From Isoetes taiwanensis (taxonomy: Eukaryota; Streptophyta; Lycopodiopsida; Isoetales; Isoetaceae): 64,000 nucleotides of DNA. The first letter of the stretch is position 1, and each line of letters starts with the position of its first letter. Under the pieces are notes generated by a model, which saw nothing but the letters and a program-made list of their open reading frames with translations, did no database searches and was not told the origin of the DNA. The position numbers were made by a program, and so were the translations under genes. This document shows positions 23,182 to 32,830 of this stretch, one piece after another. The stretch lies in assembly GCA_021234155.1 (NCBI GenBank), contig JAJEKV010000015.1, positions 10,626,101-10,690,100 of the forward strand, read 5' to 3'.

Positions 23182-23589
23182 GTTTATCATTTCCTTTTAA
23201 AACTTCTGTCATTGCAATAACAAAGTTGAAGGCAATAGCTAGGACAATACTAGTTCTCGATATGCTTGTTATTGAAAGAAACAACTTGTTATTGAAAGAA
23301 ACAACTATAAGACAAACCGTAGTAATGGAAATAAAAACAATTAGGAAGCTAATGTTCTATAAATAACAAACATTCATGCCAAAGCAATCTATAAAGCAAC
23401 CCTCCACTAAACAACACTGAACGATTGAATACATGAATACATAATCATGAAAACAAAAGCATTTTACGCTCTATTTAATCAGAAGTACAACATCGACTCT
23501 TATCATTTACAAGATGATAACAGTCAATAAATACAGAATATCGAATAAGAGTCAATAAACACGACGATCCTTATCACCGACATGGTAAT

Positions 23590-24990
23590 CACAATAGTCT
23601 GTAATTGTGCATGTGTCAATGGCTCCTCTAAAGGAAGGAAGGAAGGAAGGAAGGAAATTTTAATGTCCACGGAACCCAATCGGGTTATGGGACCTAATAC
23701 AAAAGATAGGGCAAAAGCCCAGACTGAAACTCGGGGACGAAGCCCCGTGACCAAACCAAAAAGGCCGAAGCCAAAATCAAACGTGGGGACTAGCTCCAGT
23801 ACAGAACTCGGGGACTATGCCCTGCAGCAAATCACAATGCTAGAATAAAACAAAACAAAAGGGCATAAGCCCAAGCAGAGCTCGGAGTCAAACCAACTAC
23901 ACAAACATTGCCCATGGATCAAGTGGCCAGTGATCCCGAATGATAATAGCCTGGCCGCCTCTATACACAGCCCACTTCCGGTGCAGACGAGCCTCGCGGA
24001 CTCGACATAATTCATCCTTCCGTCGGCAGAGCTGTGCTGGGGTAAGGTCTTCCTGGACGGAGAAGGAGGTCCCTTGCAAGTGATTGCCATGGCGGAGGAT
24101 GTGCAGCCTGGACAAGGCATCCCTGAAACTGACCAGTAAATGACGGGGGCGGTCAGGCCGTGCTGCTCCAACTCGGCGAGCCGAGAGAATGCCATCTGCC
24201 TGTATGTGCATCACCTCAGCAAAGAAACGGGTCACCTCAACTGTCCCAGGAGTGTCGCTTGCTTCTTCCAAACCCACAATGCGTAGGTTCAGGGCTAACG
24301 GGTGCGTTGTGGCCCGGCCAGGGTTCGAAAGCGGGACCTGTACAGTGGGCAAACAATCCTCGGATGGCGGCCGTGTGGGCATAGGTGTGGTATCATCGGC
24401 CTGGGGCGTAGCATCCACATGCTCAGACGCTAACCCTGTGGGAGGTACGGGTGTAGCATTGCCGTGCTGCGCTGAGTCAGGTCCTTCCAACTGTAGCAGC
24501 ATCTCTAAAAGCTGGACCCAGCTTCCCAAGGGCAACTGAGCCGATGTTCCTGTGAGTGTGACTGCCGATTGGACCGTGCGGATCCCGACCAACAAATCTG
24601 GAGACAGACAATGGATTCGAGCATCAATCCTGGTCAAGGCTGTAGCCAAAGATGCATCCGGAGCAGATTGCATGTCTGGGTGTGCCAGTATAGGGCGCTG
24701 GGGCCCAAATGATGGGGCTGCCTGAAGATATGACGCAATCGCGGGGTCATAGGGCCTATTCAAGACCGGCTCAGGCAGCCTAATGAGGTTTTTTTCTTTG
24801 CGGGTCTCCCTGGCCATGCGCTTGATCTTACGAGCCATTCTAATGACAGGGTGGTGAGGGATAAAGCCGATGCAAGAAAGAACAGATAGAACAAGAAGCC
24901 AAAAGGGAGAAAGAAATCGAAACTGCTGGGGCCTGGCCTGGCATGAAAGTCCCCTTACAGAATCGGACTTGGGGGGGCTAACAAGGAACA
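23590..24990 (-). mobile_element. LINE (L1-like) carrying only ORF1
   Basis: The element reads on the minus strand: 5' leader above 24838, ORF1 at 23897-24838, then a 3' UTR that ends in a (TTCC)n tail (plus-strand GGAAGGAAGG, 23628-23657). The 3' UTR contains the stem-loop CGGGGCTTCGTCCCCG (about 23733-23748 on the plus strand as its complement) and GGCTTCGGCC words, typical of 3' hairpins recognised by LINE reverse transcriptases. No endonuclease or reverse transcriptase reading frame follows ORF1, so this is a half-LINE. The 5' boundary is not certain. Confidence 0.65.
23897..24838 (-). CDS. LINE ORF1 protein with L1-ORF1p-type C-terminal domain, 313 aa
   Basis: Uninterrupted frame. The N-terminus is strongly basic (MARKIKRMARETRKEKN). 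The middle (residues about 60-175) is Pro/Thr-rich and low in order. From about residue 180 it matches the RRM-plus-CTD arrangement of L1 ORF1 proteins (transposase_22 type): LNLRIVGLEEA, an ARRVG motif, RPRHLLVSFRDALSRLHILR, FSVQEDLTPAQLCRRKDEL, and WAVYRGGQAIIIRD. Such proteins bind the LINE RNA and coat it. Plant L1 ORF1 proteins usually carry an RRM with a CCHC knuckle instead; no CCHC is seen here. The frame is intact although ORF2 is absent. Confidence 0.8.
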   Translation of the reverse strand: MARKIKRMARETRKEKNLIRLPEPVLNRPYDPAIASYLQAAPSFGPQRPILAHPDMQSAPDASLATALTRIDARIHCLSPDLLVGIRTVQSAVTLTGTSAQLPLGSWVQLLEMLLQLEGPDSAQHGNATPVPPTGLASEHVDATPQADDTTPMPTRPPSEDCLPTVQVPLSNPGRATTHPLALNLRIVGLEEASDTPGTVEVTRFFAEVMHIQADGILSARRVGAARPDRPRHLLVSFRDALSRLHILRHGNHLQGTSFSVQEDLTPAQLCRRKDELCRVREARLHRKWAVYRGGQAIIIRDHWPLDPWAMFV

Positions 24991-25562
24991 GTAGCAGTTG
25001 TCTTGAGCAGAATTATGCCGAAGCAAGAGCTGGCAGATCTTGATTCAGACAAAATGTCAACATGGATGCCTTGAAGTGGATGACATGGGCGGTGCGGGGC
25101 AAGATCATGTTGAAACAAGGACTGTGGAATCGATGTCCAAGCTTGCCGATGATGCGCTGAATGTAGACGTAAAAAGGCCTTATGTGAAAAGGGTGGGAGC
25201 TTGGGCAGGCGGTGGCAGACCCTGGGCAAATCTTGCTGGACCAAATCTTGCCGGAAGCTGGGATCTGAATGGGGCGGATGCTGAGCGAGGATCCGAACTG
25301 GGCAAAGAGCGAATCCAAAATCTGGCAGAAGCAATCACAGGGGGAAATCGAGGATTACCAGGCAAATATCTGGCTGGGCTGCATCCGCTGTGGTCTTGAC
25401 TGCATAGCCGACAACGATGGCAAAACTGGGGCCGGATTTGGCTTACATCGACGCAGAAACTCCCTGGCGCCGATCTGATGCTAGCTCCCGAGGGGCTTAG
25501 GCTTGGCGCCTTCGGCTAGGCGGTGGCCCATTGATGCGTTAGCATCTTGTTTAAATAAAAAA
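24990..25562 (+). mobile_element. Possible second LINE 3' end, plus strand
   Basis: The sequence ends with GGCTTGGCGCCTTCGGCTAGG, then GATGCGTTAGCATCTTG (an inverted repeat), then TTTAAATAAAAAA. A hairpin followed by an A-rich tail on the plus strand looks like the 3' end of a 5'-truncated LINE inserted head-to-head with the ORF1 element. Long open frames here lack recognisable domains. It could also be part of the ORF1 element's 5' region. Confidence 0.4.
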
Positions 25563-26940
25563 CATAGAATAAAGACACATTTGGATTACTTTCTTGGTCG
25601 AAGTCATTCAAGCAGGCTTTTCATCTTGACTTCTCAGAGCACCAACTGTGCATGACTTGACACTATATATACCTGAGGTTCTAAATGCACGTCTTCAATT
25701 GTTGAGGTGTCAGTAGTCATTATAATATACTTATTTATTCCTGAATATCTACTATCATCATTACTGCAAAGATGTTTCCCTTGAAAACTTTTTGAGTTAG
25801 GGTTTTTTAATCCTAGTAGTAACGGTTGTTACTAACCCATTATATGGGTCCCATGACCTTTTTGGTCTTCGTGAACATAAAAAAAAATCTATTCTTTTTT
25901 ATTCTATTCTATTCATGCCTCTTAGTTAGATTTTGTGGTCTATTTGGCAGAAGCGACAGTTGTGTATTTTTCAAGGAGCAAACATTTCTGATCAGCATCT
26001 TGTTCATCGACTCAACGTACTGTCTCTAGCTGATGATAAGAAGGTAACAACTTGCAGACTTATTTACAATGTTCCCCCTTATGCATAAACATGTGTTTGT
26101 GCTTAATTGATCTGTTTATCCACTAGGGTTTCATTCCTATATTTGCATTATGTATTGTATCTCTATTTTTTGTTAATAAATAGAGCTTCACGTCCCTCAA
26201 AATGGAAAAAAAAAAGAGAAAAGTAAACAAGTGTTAAATAGATTCATACCAAAGAAGAGTATATAAAAAGATCAGATTATAAGCGCCTTTTGCCACATAG
26301 CAATCCTAAGAACAAGCTTGTGAATCTACGGATTTAAATGGTTCATCACACAATGACACCAACATCGTTGCATCAAGTGTCTCTAGGTTCACATTAGCTA
26401 CACTTTGCACAATCTTCACTTGTTGTACTTCTCACTCTGAAAGCCCATTTTAAAACTTTAGTCCACTCATTTTTCAATTTCTTTTTTTTTGTTAGTAGAA
26501 AAACTAACAACAGGAGGTATGTTTGTTCCAACACTAGTAGCCCCTTCTACAATTTCTATCACAGATTCATTTGCTCCTCAACCATTCTTTCCTATTGCTG
26601 CTTCTGTGTTTGAGAGCTTGAACTAACAACTGAAGTTTGAGTCAATTTAAAAGACTATAGACCTACAATGATCGGCTTTCGTTCTCTTTATCCTGCGGGA
26701 TGAACCTACTCCTATGAATCAAATGATAGAATTAAGGCAAGGGAATATATTAGAAAATTATGAATTAAAAATGCTCTAGATAGCTACCTGGCCCTGCATA
26801 TTGTGAGGAGGAGGATGCTATATTATTTCATCTCTAGGAAGTCCCCATGGTCAAGCACAACAAATGCATTGAACAAAAAATATGAGAAGGGAATTTAAGG
26901 ATCAAATTAGATAATACAGAAAATCATTGGTATGCTATAT
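25563..26940. other. AT-rich intergenic stretch
   Basis: No gene or repeat with clear structure is visible. Short tracts such as TTCTTTTTTATTCTATTCTATTC near 25890 and an A-rich run at 26204 are low complexity. Confidence 0.4.
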
Positions 26941-26944
26941 CTGA

Positions 26945-28095
26945 CTATGGAGAGGAGACTACGACCTGGACTGTGACGACCCCTACTCGTATATGATGCC
27001 CCACACGTATAGAACTGGTGTTCATCCCTCCTGTCAACACATATCCACTAACATGAGGCCGTCTACTTATCATCGGGTTCTTGATGGTGAGCAAGAACCT
27101 GACGGGGAAGAATAGACATGTCATTCGTCCCGTCTCCCTCGGGATTTATCTAGCTGTGGAAGCGCATAAAATATAAGCACATGCCATCACATAAGATACA
27201 TACCCACCTCGAAGGGTGGCTCACCATAATATAACATCTGAACAACAATATCAGTAACATCAACAAAGAAGAGAAATCCTACCCAAAGCTCAGACTCATG
27301 GTGGTCAATTGATGGCTTGGGTCTCTAGAAGCCAATGCAGACATAATTCATGGCAAATGGATTTGGCTGGCATAAGAACATGGCCGTTGGGTAGTCCACT
27401 CCACCCCCCTCCCCCCTTGTGCATACTTTGCAGATAGGCTGAAAAGTATTGGGGATGTGACCATAGCCTGCCGGGTACATCATAGTCAGAGGGACTATTC
27501 TTGGGTTGCATCTCCCCAGTCCCAATGAGGCAGGAGGGGATCACTCCCCTTTAGAAGGCCCATGCCAACTACAGGCGAGCTAGAGAACCACTGCTCGTCT
27601 ACGACTTGAACCCCACTGAGGCGACGCATCACCTAGGAGGTGTCGAGCCCATACTTAGCCCACACTCAGACCTAGTCTACAATGTTCTTCGGCCGTCGCT
27701 ATGCACCAGAGGAATCAACTGTAGCTGGACAAGCCTTTCTTATCAGTCAGTCAAACCCGCCATCCACAGCTAGGCGGGCTCCTATGCAGATGCCGCATTT
27801 ACTGGGTACTAATGAGGTTACTCTAGGAACATCATCTACAAAGGCTCTGGGTCTCTACCCCCCTTCCCAATACACAAGAGATGCACACAGAGTAATACTA
27901 TATCATCTAATGAACTGAAATAACAGAATAAAGATCTAATCTAGCTACTCTAATATACATGGTTAGGTTCGTTCGCTAAAGGCTGAGATATGGGGATCTA
28001 GAGGTCCTCTAAGGCTAAGAAAAGATGCAAACTCGGCTCAATGCCGGTCGGGATTCCAGCATTGCACAACCACATACCAAATCCTTGGCTTGCTC
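26945..28095 (-). repeat. Ty3/Gypsy-family LTR (3' LTR of the minus-strand element)
   Basis: This segment is homologous to 55500-56270 (plus) and 62290-63790 (minus). Shared words on the LTR-sense strand include GTGTATTGGGAAGGGG, TAGAGACC, CTCATTA, CCTCTGGTG, GGGCTCGACACCTCCTAGG and CCTCCTGCCTCATTGGG. It abuts the integrase C-terminus at 28108, the position expected for the 3' LTR of the element at 28.1-31.9 kb. The first part of the LTR (as judged from the 63.8 kb copy) seems to be missing. Confidence 0.7.
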
Positions 28096-28107
28096 CAAGT
28101 CCTCAGA

Positions 28108-29148
28108 CTACGTCCATGCTATCGGGATGGCTCGGATTGGTCGAGTCTTGGCAATCTGCTTGGCAAAGCAAGCTCCACATGTGCTGGCAAGTTGGAATGG
28201 ATCTGTCATTGGTGCAATGTGAGCTCTGGAAAGGGACTCTTTTAGTTCCTCTGGATTAAGGGTCTGCCCCTTTAGAAGACTTACGTGAAAAACTTTGTGG
28301 GTTTTCAAGTGTGCTGATAAGTCCAATTTGTAGGATTGGTTATCTACTCTTTCGACTATTTTAAATGGTCCAGCCCACCTTGGAGCAAGCTTCTTGCAAC
28401 TGTCGATGCAGAGCTTCACTTGTTTGACCATTATATTTAGCCAAACATTGTCCCCTAGTTGGAATGCTCTTGTATCCGCTATGCTCTTTTGCCAGCTTCT
28501 TGCCGTAAAGAGGTATCCTCTGACTTCTTCGACCAACTGTTGCATGTCAGCTTGCATCTGTTGCGAAACTTCTACCTTGGACACTGGGTTGTGCCACTTA
28601 TCTGGAGTCAAGCATTGGTAGCCATAATTGATCATAAATGGCGACACTTGAGATCCTGCTTGGTGCTTCCAGACATAGTTTCTCAACATGTCCTCCAATA
28701 TCTGCTTGGTACACTCCGTCTGCCCACTGTTTGAGGATGATACACTGTGCTCATGGACAACTTCGTTTGGATGACGTTGAAGAGGTCCTTCCAAAATGCG
28801 CTCATGAACTTCGGGTCCCTATCGGAGATAATCTTCCTTGGCATTTCACGGAGTCTGAAAATCTCCTTTGTGAATAGCACGCCGATGTCTAGTGCTGTAT
28901 CGGTGGTTCAACAGGGTATAAAATGTGCCATCTTCGACAACTTGTCGACCACGACCATTAAGGCATCTTTGCCCCTTAGAGTTCTGGGAAACCGTGTTAT
29001 GGAGTCCATGCTTATTACCTCCCACTTGGCATTTGGCACTGCTAGAAGTTCTAGCACTCCTGGTATTCGAAGTTGTTCTACTTTTGTTTGTTGACATAGC
29101 TGATACTCGCCAATAATAGCTACTTCTTATCTTGAAGTAGGTTTTCAT
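28108..29148 (-). pseudogene. Gypsy integrase (zinc-binding end to C-terminal domain), broken
   Basis: Read on the minus strand. The core carries IISDRDPKFMSAFWKDLF (second catalytic Asp) and STVYHPQT at 28683-28880. A frameshift follows, after which GQTECTKQILEDMLRNYV resumes in another frame at 28108-28794. The C-terminal part holds KLAPRWAGPFKIVERVDNQS and HKVFHVSLLKGQ, the GPY/F module of Gypsy integrases. The HHCC segment lies in the neighbouring frame ([18 protein letters not shown]). No clear chromodomain is seen at the end. Confidence 0.85.
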
Positions 29149-29842
29149 GAACCCTGCAGCCGGGTACTAGGCTATTGTGTGTGTCGTGGAGTATCAATTT
29201 CCTAACTCCAGATGACTCTGGCACACACAATTTATTCTTATGGTACAAGAGGTTACCTTCTTTCTTGAAGTATTTGAAGGTCTCTCTTTCCTTGTCTGTT
29301 CTTGCCTCTTTTGAAAGGCTTGTCCATACTTCCCTGAAGTCCTTGTCAATTGGCAAATTTTTTTCTATCTTCTTGCCAAAATCACTGAGGATTGATATGG
29401 CATTGCAATGGACTCTTGTTGTCAAGAGGTGCCTTGAGAGAGCGTCGATAACCACGTTTAGCTTCCTTGGTTTGTACACTATTTTCAACTCATACTCTTC
29501 CAGGAATTCCATCCATCTCCTCTGCCTTAGTTTGAGATATGGTTGAGTGAAGATGTATTAGAGATGTTGGTGGCCTGTTTCAAGCTGAAACTTCCTTCCC
29601 AATAAATAGTGTCTCCAAATATTTAAAGCTCTTACATATGCTAGCAGTTCTTGATCATGGATTGGGTAACGCATCTAAGCGTCATTCATCTTCCTAGAGT
29701 CATGTGCCATGACCCTTTCTTCCTGCATTAGGACTGCTCCTGTTGCAATTTTGCTAGTGTTGATTGCGATCAACTTATCTTTGTCTGGAACTGGTAGTGT
29801 TAAGACTGGGGCGGTTGTCAATGCTTCCTTCAACTTTTCAAA
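29120..29842 (-). pseudogene. Gypsy RNase H region, broken
   Basis: The minus-strand frame at 29120-29512 reads [20 protein letters not shown] then VIDALSRH, the classic end of Gypsy RNase H followed by the integrase spacer. Upstream the sequence encodes LAYVRALNIWRHYLLGRKFQ in frame with stops. The active-site residues upstream are degraded. Confidence 0.8.
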
Positions 29843-30700
29843 TCATGCTTGCACTTTCTTGTGCCAATAATCCACCTCCTCTTTTACCTTTTCGGCTTTG
29901 GTGAGGTCAGTCAATGAGGCTGCTATCTTGGCAAAGTTCTTGACAAATTTCGTGTGGTATCCTGCTAAACCCAAGAAGCTTCTCACCTCATGAATATTTT
30001 TTGGTGGTGGCCATTCAATTACTGCCTGAATATTTGCAGGGTCAGTAGAGATGCCCATTTCAGATATTATGTGTCCCAAATACTCTATCCTTGTGCTAGC
30101 GAAGTGACATTTGGATAGCTTCGAGTAGAGTTGGTGCCTCCTCAGCTTCTCAAATACTTTCCTTAATTGTTGCACGTGCTCCTCTAGGGACTTGTTGTAC
30201 AGTAAGATGTCATCAAAGAAAACGATGATAAATGTGTTCAAAAACTCACGAAAGATGTCGTTCATGAGCCTCATGAAGGTTGCTGGAGCATTGGACAGTC
30301 CTAATGGCATCACTGTGAATTCATAATGGCCATAACTTGTTCTGAAGATGTTTTGTGGATATCTTCTTACTTACACTTGATTTGATGATAACTCGATCTC
30401 AAATCAATTTTGGAGAAGACTTTGACACCTTGGAGCTGATCCATCAAATTATCTGATCTCGGTAAGGCCTACTTATGTTTTTATGGTTAATTGCCGATAG
30501 TCGATGCACATCCTCAAGCTTCCATCTTTCTTCTTAACGAATAGGATGAGTGCCCCAAATGGGGAGACATTAGTTCTTATAAATCCTAGGTCTAACAGCT
30601 CTTGCAAGTGTTTCTTCGGTTCTGCCAACTCCTGAGCTGTCATTTGTAGGGCGCCTTACTTGTGGGTTTTGTACCCACTTCTAGTGCTTTTCACACTAGA
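29843..30700 (-). pseudogene. Gypsy reverse transcriptase, broken
   Basis: The minus strand encodes [20 protein letters not shown] (near 30490-30560), then after stops MMPLGLSNAPATFMRLMNDI, FFDDILLYNKSLEEHVQQL (catalytic box, here FFDD where YVDD is usual), CHFASTRIEYLGHIIS and VRSFLGLAGYHTKFVKNFA (29843-30313). The region 30314-30480 contains stops and frameshifts. Confidence 0.88.
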
Positions 30701-31260
30701 CTTTCCTGTAAGGAGGAAGTTCCTTGATCTCGTCAGGAAAAAGATCATGGAAGTCCTTCAATAGCTTGGCCACTTGATTAGGCCACTTGCTCAATGTTTT
30801 TTCCACCTTTTCCTCCTCTATGTCTTGTTCTTTAATTTCGAGCTGGAAGATATAAGCTACTTGCTCGCTTTTTATGCTCTTAAGTAATTTCCATTGCATG
30901 ATTGGGTTGACTTCCTTACCTGTTACTTCTATTGTCTTGCCATTGGGTGCTGTTAGTATCATTATTCTGATCAACCATGTAAAATTTCATCAGAATGACA
31001 AGGGCCACCAAATCTCAGCTTCCAGGGCCTGGCTCCCGCAATTAATTATGGTGCTAGCTGGGCCAAGATATTCCAATGCCTATGATTAGATCATACTTCC
31101 CAATGCTGATGGCCTCTGCTTCCATTTTGATACTAATACCTAACAAGTCTATATTAAAGTTGATTCTTTTCTCTGCTGCATTCCTGATTGCTCCACTTGC
31201 CAATGCTACTGGCCTAGGCTTTGACTTTAGGGCTTTCAACTTTAACATTTTTACCATTTT
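30696..31260 (-). pseudogene. Gypsy protease and protease-RT linker, broken
   Basis: The frame 31054-31257 holds NFNIDLLGISIKMEAEAISI then GKYDLIIGIG, matching the end of a retroviral-type protease domain (DLIIGMDWL class). The catalytic DSG is not visible in frame. The segment 30696-30974 encodes the linker into RT (WPNQVAKLLKDFHDLFPDEI, KELPPYR). Confidence 0.7.
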
Positions 31261-31930
31261 TGGGGAGGCAAAATCAGCCTAAAAAACTGCTGCATCATGT
31301 AACACATATGTTCTGTAGGCATATAATGGCGTTTGAATGCCTTCGCGAACTTTTTGAATCTGGAACTGTCCCTATTTCATCGAGCCATACCTCGGCTTTT
31401 ATCCCTGATCTATTGTTGAACAAAAATTGCTCCAATTTTTGAGCTTTCTACACATTGTTCAAGGCTGAATCTACTTTCTTTTGATAGTCGGCCCCTCTCC
31501 CTAGTCTTTCTCTGTTCTGACATCCTCGTGGTCGTGCTGAGCATCTACTTTCTCATCTGATTCTGAGTCGGACTCAGAGCTGCTATCTAACGAGTCTGTA
31601 CTGGGCTCCTTCTCCGACTCCTCTTCTTGCCCTTATCCTTGGCCTGATGTGGTGCGTGGGGCAACTAGACATTCTGGTCGGGTGTGTTTGATGCCCTCTC
31701 TGCTAGCAATGCTCTTATTTCCTGTATTCCGACTTTATCTGAGATAATTCCTCTTCTGGGTTGGTATCTCATACTCCTCGAAGAGGTTGCGGGGCTGGGA
31801 TTGTCGTGCCGGTGTTTCTTCATTCATACATTGATGGTATTTGTTTCGCGGTCCAGGCTGTTCTAGCTGTACATATTGAATTATAACTCTTAATATGAGT
31901 ATTCTTTTGTGATTGAATTCGTTGTTCAAT
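31261..31930 (-). pseudogene. Gypsy gag remnant
   Basis: On the minus strand an acidic serine-rich part (SSSESDSESDEK) is followed by RFKKFAKAFKRHYMPTEHM, which resembles the helical core of plant Gypsy Gag proteins. Several stops interrupt it. No CCHC knuckle is evident. Confidence 0.55.
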
Positions 31931-31938
31931 AATATAAT

Positions 31939-31961
31939 TGTTCGGACAAAATATATCAAGA
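31939..31961 (-). other. Conserved 3'-flank motif shared with the 60.1-kb locus
   Basis: On the minus strand the sequence CTTGATATATTTTGTCCGAAC lies about 170 bp after the end of the gene homologue at 32130-32690. The plus strand has TTTGATATATTTTGTCCCCA at 60109 after the related gene. Sixteen consecutive bases are identical, indicating that homology continues past the coding ends in the same order. Confidence 0.6.
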
Positions 31962-32129
31962 GAGTACTTATAATGCATGATAAAGATAGATAGTAGTTTT
32001 AACGTCACGCCACTAGGCAGCATCCAACTGGACATGTGACCACACACCACACTACATTGCTTGGTCTTATATTTTATTAAAATCAGTTATATTATCGTAA
32101 TACAAAAAATTATAATAACAGTGTTATGA

Positions 32130-32690
32130 TCACCGATAGTCTGGGTGATCTTCCAAAAATTTCTTTACTTGGGCTGTACCAACCGTACATCCCAAGTTCC
32201 TCAGAATGTTTGTAGCCGGTCCTCCTTGCATAGCTGCTACGAGCTCTTTGACTCTCATGTCTGAGGTATAGGCAGTGGTGACTACTAGTCTGCCAGACCG
32301 GCCGTACGGGACTGCGAAGTCAAAGATGCTTAATGCTATCGATCTCTTGACTAGTATGACGTGGTCAACACTCTGTTGAAGTCTTGCATGTCTACAAAGT
32401 CAGAGAGTGCAATTAGCATGAATACATCTTCTTCTCCGTGCGGGCTGAACTACCAGTGGATCACTGCTAACCTGCCGTCAGTGAGGAGTGACAAGTAGTA
32501 TCTGAGGGCTCTATCCTGTCCTCCTTGTCGGGCTTCTGTTTTCGTCTTCCTGTTTGACCTGTGTCTGCCCACGTACTCGTCTACTATGCAGATGCGTTTG
32601 TAAGGTCGATTGTGAGACCAGACACCTTCGAGAAAGGCCAGTACCCATTGTATTTTGAGAGTGTTACTAGGATCATTTTATCATGGCTCT
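32130..32690 (-). pseudogene. Homologue of the unknown protein at 58792-60112 (C-terminal part)
   Basis: The minus strand encodes DEYVGRHR, RALRYYLSLLTDGRLAVIHW, FSPHGEEDVFMLIALSDFV, HVILVKRSIALSIF, RLVVTTAYTSDMRVKELVAA and GTAQVKKFLEDHPDYR. Each block matches the plus-strand gene at 59550-60030 in the same order (DECSGRHK, KALRFYLSLLTDRRMVVIH, SPWGEEGVFMLIVL, HVILVKMTIALSIF, RLAVTAAYTSDRRVEDLVTA, GTAQMKKFLENHPAY). Frameshifts and stops are present, partly at different positions in the two copies. The family is unknown to me. It sits 5' of the Gypsy gag-pol remnant on the same strand, so it is probably an extra gene of that element. Confidence 0.85.
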
Positions 32691-32757
32691 ATGTGGTTGG
32701 CATGTATATTCCTGTGGGTTTGATCTTTCTCATGTTTATTGGTTTGCGCATGTACTG

Positions 32758-32830
32758 TTGACAGATATCTTGAGCAAAGTTTGGAACCCCATTGTGGCTA
32801 CATTTAACGAATTGAGCAAGATTATTATGA
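32758..32830 (+). mobile_element. Ty1/Copia RNase H end fragment
   Basis: LTDILSKVW is encoded at 32758-32784, matching the LADILSKAL end of Copia polyproteins (compare 52713-52742). The surrounding sequence shows no other Copia domain. It is probably a small remnant at an insertion breakpoint. Confidence 0.4.

Larger units (their letters stand above)
28108..31960 (-). mobile_element. Ty3/Gypsy retrotransposon internal region, decayed
   Basis: Gag, protease, reverse transcriptase, RNase H and integrase remnants occur in Gypsy order on the minus strand, interrupted by several frameshifts and stops. The 5' LTR is not present next to gag. Instead a homologue of an unusual gene (32130-32690) lies immediately upstream. 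The element cannot be active. Confidence 0.85.

Noticed and set aside
24160-24539. Plus-strand frames over the LINE ORF1
   Set aside because: Shadows of the minus-strand ORF1, which has clear domain similarity.
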